Shown here in pieces: positions 61,875 through 64,000 of a stretch of 64,000 nt of DNA. Both the position numbers and the translations under genes were made by a program. Source of the stretch: Tubulanus polymorphus (lineage: Eukaryota; Nemertea; Palaeonemertea; Tubulaniformes; Tubulanidae); the NCBI RefSeq assembly GCF_964204645.1, contig NC_134028.1:9775001-9839000 (forward strand), given 5' to 3'. The notes under the pieces were generated by a model. That model did no database searches and was not told the DNA's origin. It saw only the letters and a program-made list of their open reading frames with translations. Every line of letters begins with the position of its first letter. The first letter of the stretch is position 1.

Positions 61875-62137
61875 AGCCCGCCGCACACGGCATAACATTT
61901 CTTTCGGCAAAACATAAAACACGCAAACGATAAAACGTTCAACGGTCACGGGACGAAAAACGTTTTCGACTACACAAAACGTTTTTCGCAAATCAAGCAG
62001 TGTTTGAATCGTGAAAAACTAATTTTTCTCGCAAAAAACGTTTTTCTGTTCGTCGTTTTGTGTTTTAACTCCCCCGCACACGGCATAACAAAGAAAACAC
62101 GAAAAAAACGTTTTTACGTTGCCGTGTGCGGCGGGCT
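61875..62137. mobile_element. AGCC-ended MITE (TAA duplication), third family
   Basis: 263 bp with perfect 18-bp inverted ends AGCCCGCCGCACACGGCA and TAA flanks on both sides (61,872-61,874 and 62,138-62,140). An internal partial copy of the terminal motif (CCGCACACGGCATAACA) lies near 62,076. The interior is rich in AAAACG/CGTTTT words (for example AAAACGTTTTTCGC), which are self-complementary. Non-coding; inferred PIF/Harbinger from the duplication. Confidence 0.8.
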
Positions 62138-62140
62138 TAA

Positions 62141-64000
62141 CACTACTAATATCATAGTAATAACCAACTTTAACAATATAACATCACGATATCGCCAAAA
62201 TGATTAGGCATGCACCGTGCTAAATTCACACCTTGAAGCAATAACAAAACAAACATCACACCAAATAAAAATCATACCATCATAGATAACGTCTAGGACT
62301 ACACAACACCAAAATAACAACAACAGTCATACCATAACGCTTGTCTATTCATTAATTCATTTGACTTGTTTTTGGCGATATCTTGTTCGATTTTGTGACT
62401 ACCTCATGTAGGTCTTAGAAATGATCCCCGAAATCTAAATTTTTGATGCTATAGTTCTGTACTGATTTGATGCATTGTCAGAGGTTTTCTTTTGCAATCC
62501 TGTTGTGAAAATTAAGCGCGCTAACCATTTGACCACGATTCGACCAACAGGTTCACTCCTCAGCGGTTATACAGTTTGATGCAATTTTTGCGTAACACTT
62601 GCATATAGAATCAATGGTTTTAGCCCGCATCCAAGATTATCGGAAGTATTAACTCTTTTTATCAAAATATTGCCAAAAACAAGCGTCACAACCATTAGAA
62701 CTACCATCCTGAAATCATACAAAAATAGATAACGCACTTATTGAGAATTCTACACACCCAAAATATTCTACACACGCTCCAAATGAAGTACAGAAATTCA
62801 TACCAAATGCTGTAAAACTGCAACGTTTTATGATAAATACAAATCCATGAAGTAAAACCTGACAATAACTGATAATCTATAAAATCATTATTGAATTCTT
62901 TGAATGACATTTTTCATGGACGTCATCAAACAAAATGAATTTAGAAAAATACATCTCTGGAAAACTCAGCAGAGAAAATTCTGATCATGAGGTTTCGTTT
63001 CCAAAGGAAAATTGTATTTGAATAATTCAATAAAGCGAAAAAAGATAATTCAAAGGAAATGGAATAAATAAACAATGTATCAATTGTAATGCCTTTTATT
63101 GGGTTTGAAAATCTAAAACGGTTTTATTATCGGATTTGTTCATTTTGAATTCATAACGGTTATTTACACTATTGCTCGGATAATACCTCATTTGCATACA
63201 CGCATCATTTTCTTCTTAACAATAAAGATGATTGAAACAGGCACGTGGACAATAGGTACACCTGCTATACGACGGGGTATGTATCAGGGATTCGGAGAAT
63301 TGAATACATCAATCCAAATACGAGACGTAGACTCTAGAGTCCATGCTAAGACATTGTGTTTAAATTCCCGAGAAATTGATATCTCATTTCATTGTAACGA
63401 GCATTTTTTCGACTTAAGTATGAATCTGAAAAACTAACTTATCAGGCCCGCGTCAAGCTTTTTGAGGGGCAGTTCTATTTCAACAGAATGAACACTTTTC
63501 ACGATCAAAGGGGACTGAAAAAGGTCTATTGAAATTGGACATATATATCTTAAATTTGATTCGATAACCCGAATTTATACAAAGAAAATCTGAGTACCGA
63601 GTTACCTGAATAAAACATTTGAGAATGGATCACTTTCATTTATCACTCGAGGAAAAATCATTGAAAATTGTATCAAAATTTAGAAAAATCTTGATCCGAA
63701 TTTGACTTTTTGAAGGCCCTTTGAAAATCCTAGGGGTTCGTTCGTTAACCCCGAACCTCCCCCTCGGCTCGGGCCCGTTTAGTCTAATGTTTCATTTTTT
63801 TTCGCATCATTCTCCATTTCTGATGTGCATATTTTCTGGGACTTGTTTAAATTTCTGACCATCGCATTTTACACGAGACTTTTACCCACCATTGGTCGAT
63901 TTGATATATGTCTATATGCAAATATAGCGGATCACGTGATCATAATTTGTCAATTTGTCAAAAAGAACGATGGGAAGAAATAAATAGTGAAAACGTCAGA
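62141..64000. other. Non-coding to the window edge
   Basis: AT-rich sequence without a supportable exon. A further CACGTG (GGATCACGTGATC) lies near 63,929-63,941. The open frame at 63,192-63,437 has no recognisable domain. Confidence 0.4.

Overview
This window is animal nuclear DNA: AT-rich, with genes split by introns, canonical GT-AG splice sites, long non-coding stretches, many small DNA transposons and microsatellites, and a eukaryotic type II tRNA. The mobile elements with about 158-bp internal tandem repeats resemble the pearl/HINE-type elements described from bivalves, so I infer a marine invertebrate, probably a lophotrochozoan such as a mollusc. That assignment is an inference; no gene here fixes the species.

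Layout. 1-14,200: intergenic or 3'-flanking DNA packed with mobile elements, namely two related MITEs, a pogo-like remnant, a GGCTAAA MITE with a second degraded copy, and helentron-like repeats with two other elements nested inside. 14,223-16,644 (minus): two matched exons of a TCF20/RAI1-type nuclear protein (low-complexity N-terminus, AT-hook, first half of an extended PHD domain); the 3' end of the gene was not found. 16,645-28,600: gene-poor, with a TWA-flanked MITE, a piggyBac-type MITE, a second helentron-like copy, two old fold-back elements and a 330-bp array of TCGAAATTCGA-type palindromes. 28,728-40,269 (plus): a complete mitochondrial dicarboxylate carrier gene (SLC25A10 type), eight shared coding exons followed by two alternative last exons 4 kb apart, each encoding transmembrane segment 6 with its own C-terminal tail. 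Its introns carry a helentron-like copy ending next to a splice acceptor, a small CAG-ended MITE and a dead retrotransposon gag fragment. 44,214-44,295 (minus): tRNA-Leu(UAG). 44,518-45,585: a young fold-back transposon with near-identical 352-bp arms and an intact 9-bp target duplication. 49,448-49,682 (plus): probable first coding exon of an unidentified Ser/His/Gln-rich protein, about 210 bp downstream of a 152-bp (TA)n tract. 49,700-64,000: mostly unique AT-rich DNA, poor in mobile elements, probably intron or regulatory DNA of that gene.

The genes do not form a pathway: a chromatin or transcription co-regulator, a mitochondrial inner-membrane metabolite carrier, a tRNA and a possible regulatory protein are simply neighbours. 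The most notable signals are the duplicated terminal exon of the carrier, the young fold-back element with its 9-bp duplication, the recurrent AGCC-ended MITEs with 3-bp TAA/TTA duplications, and the palindrome array at 27.2-27.5 kb.
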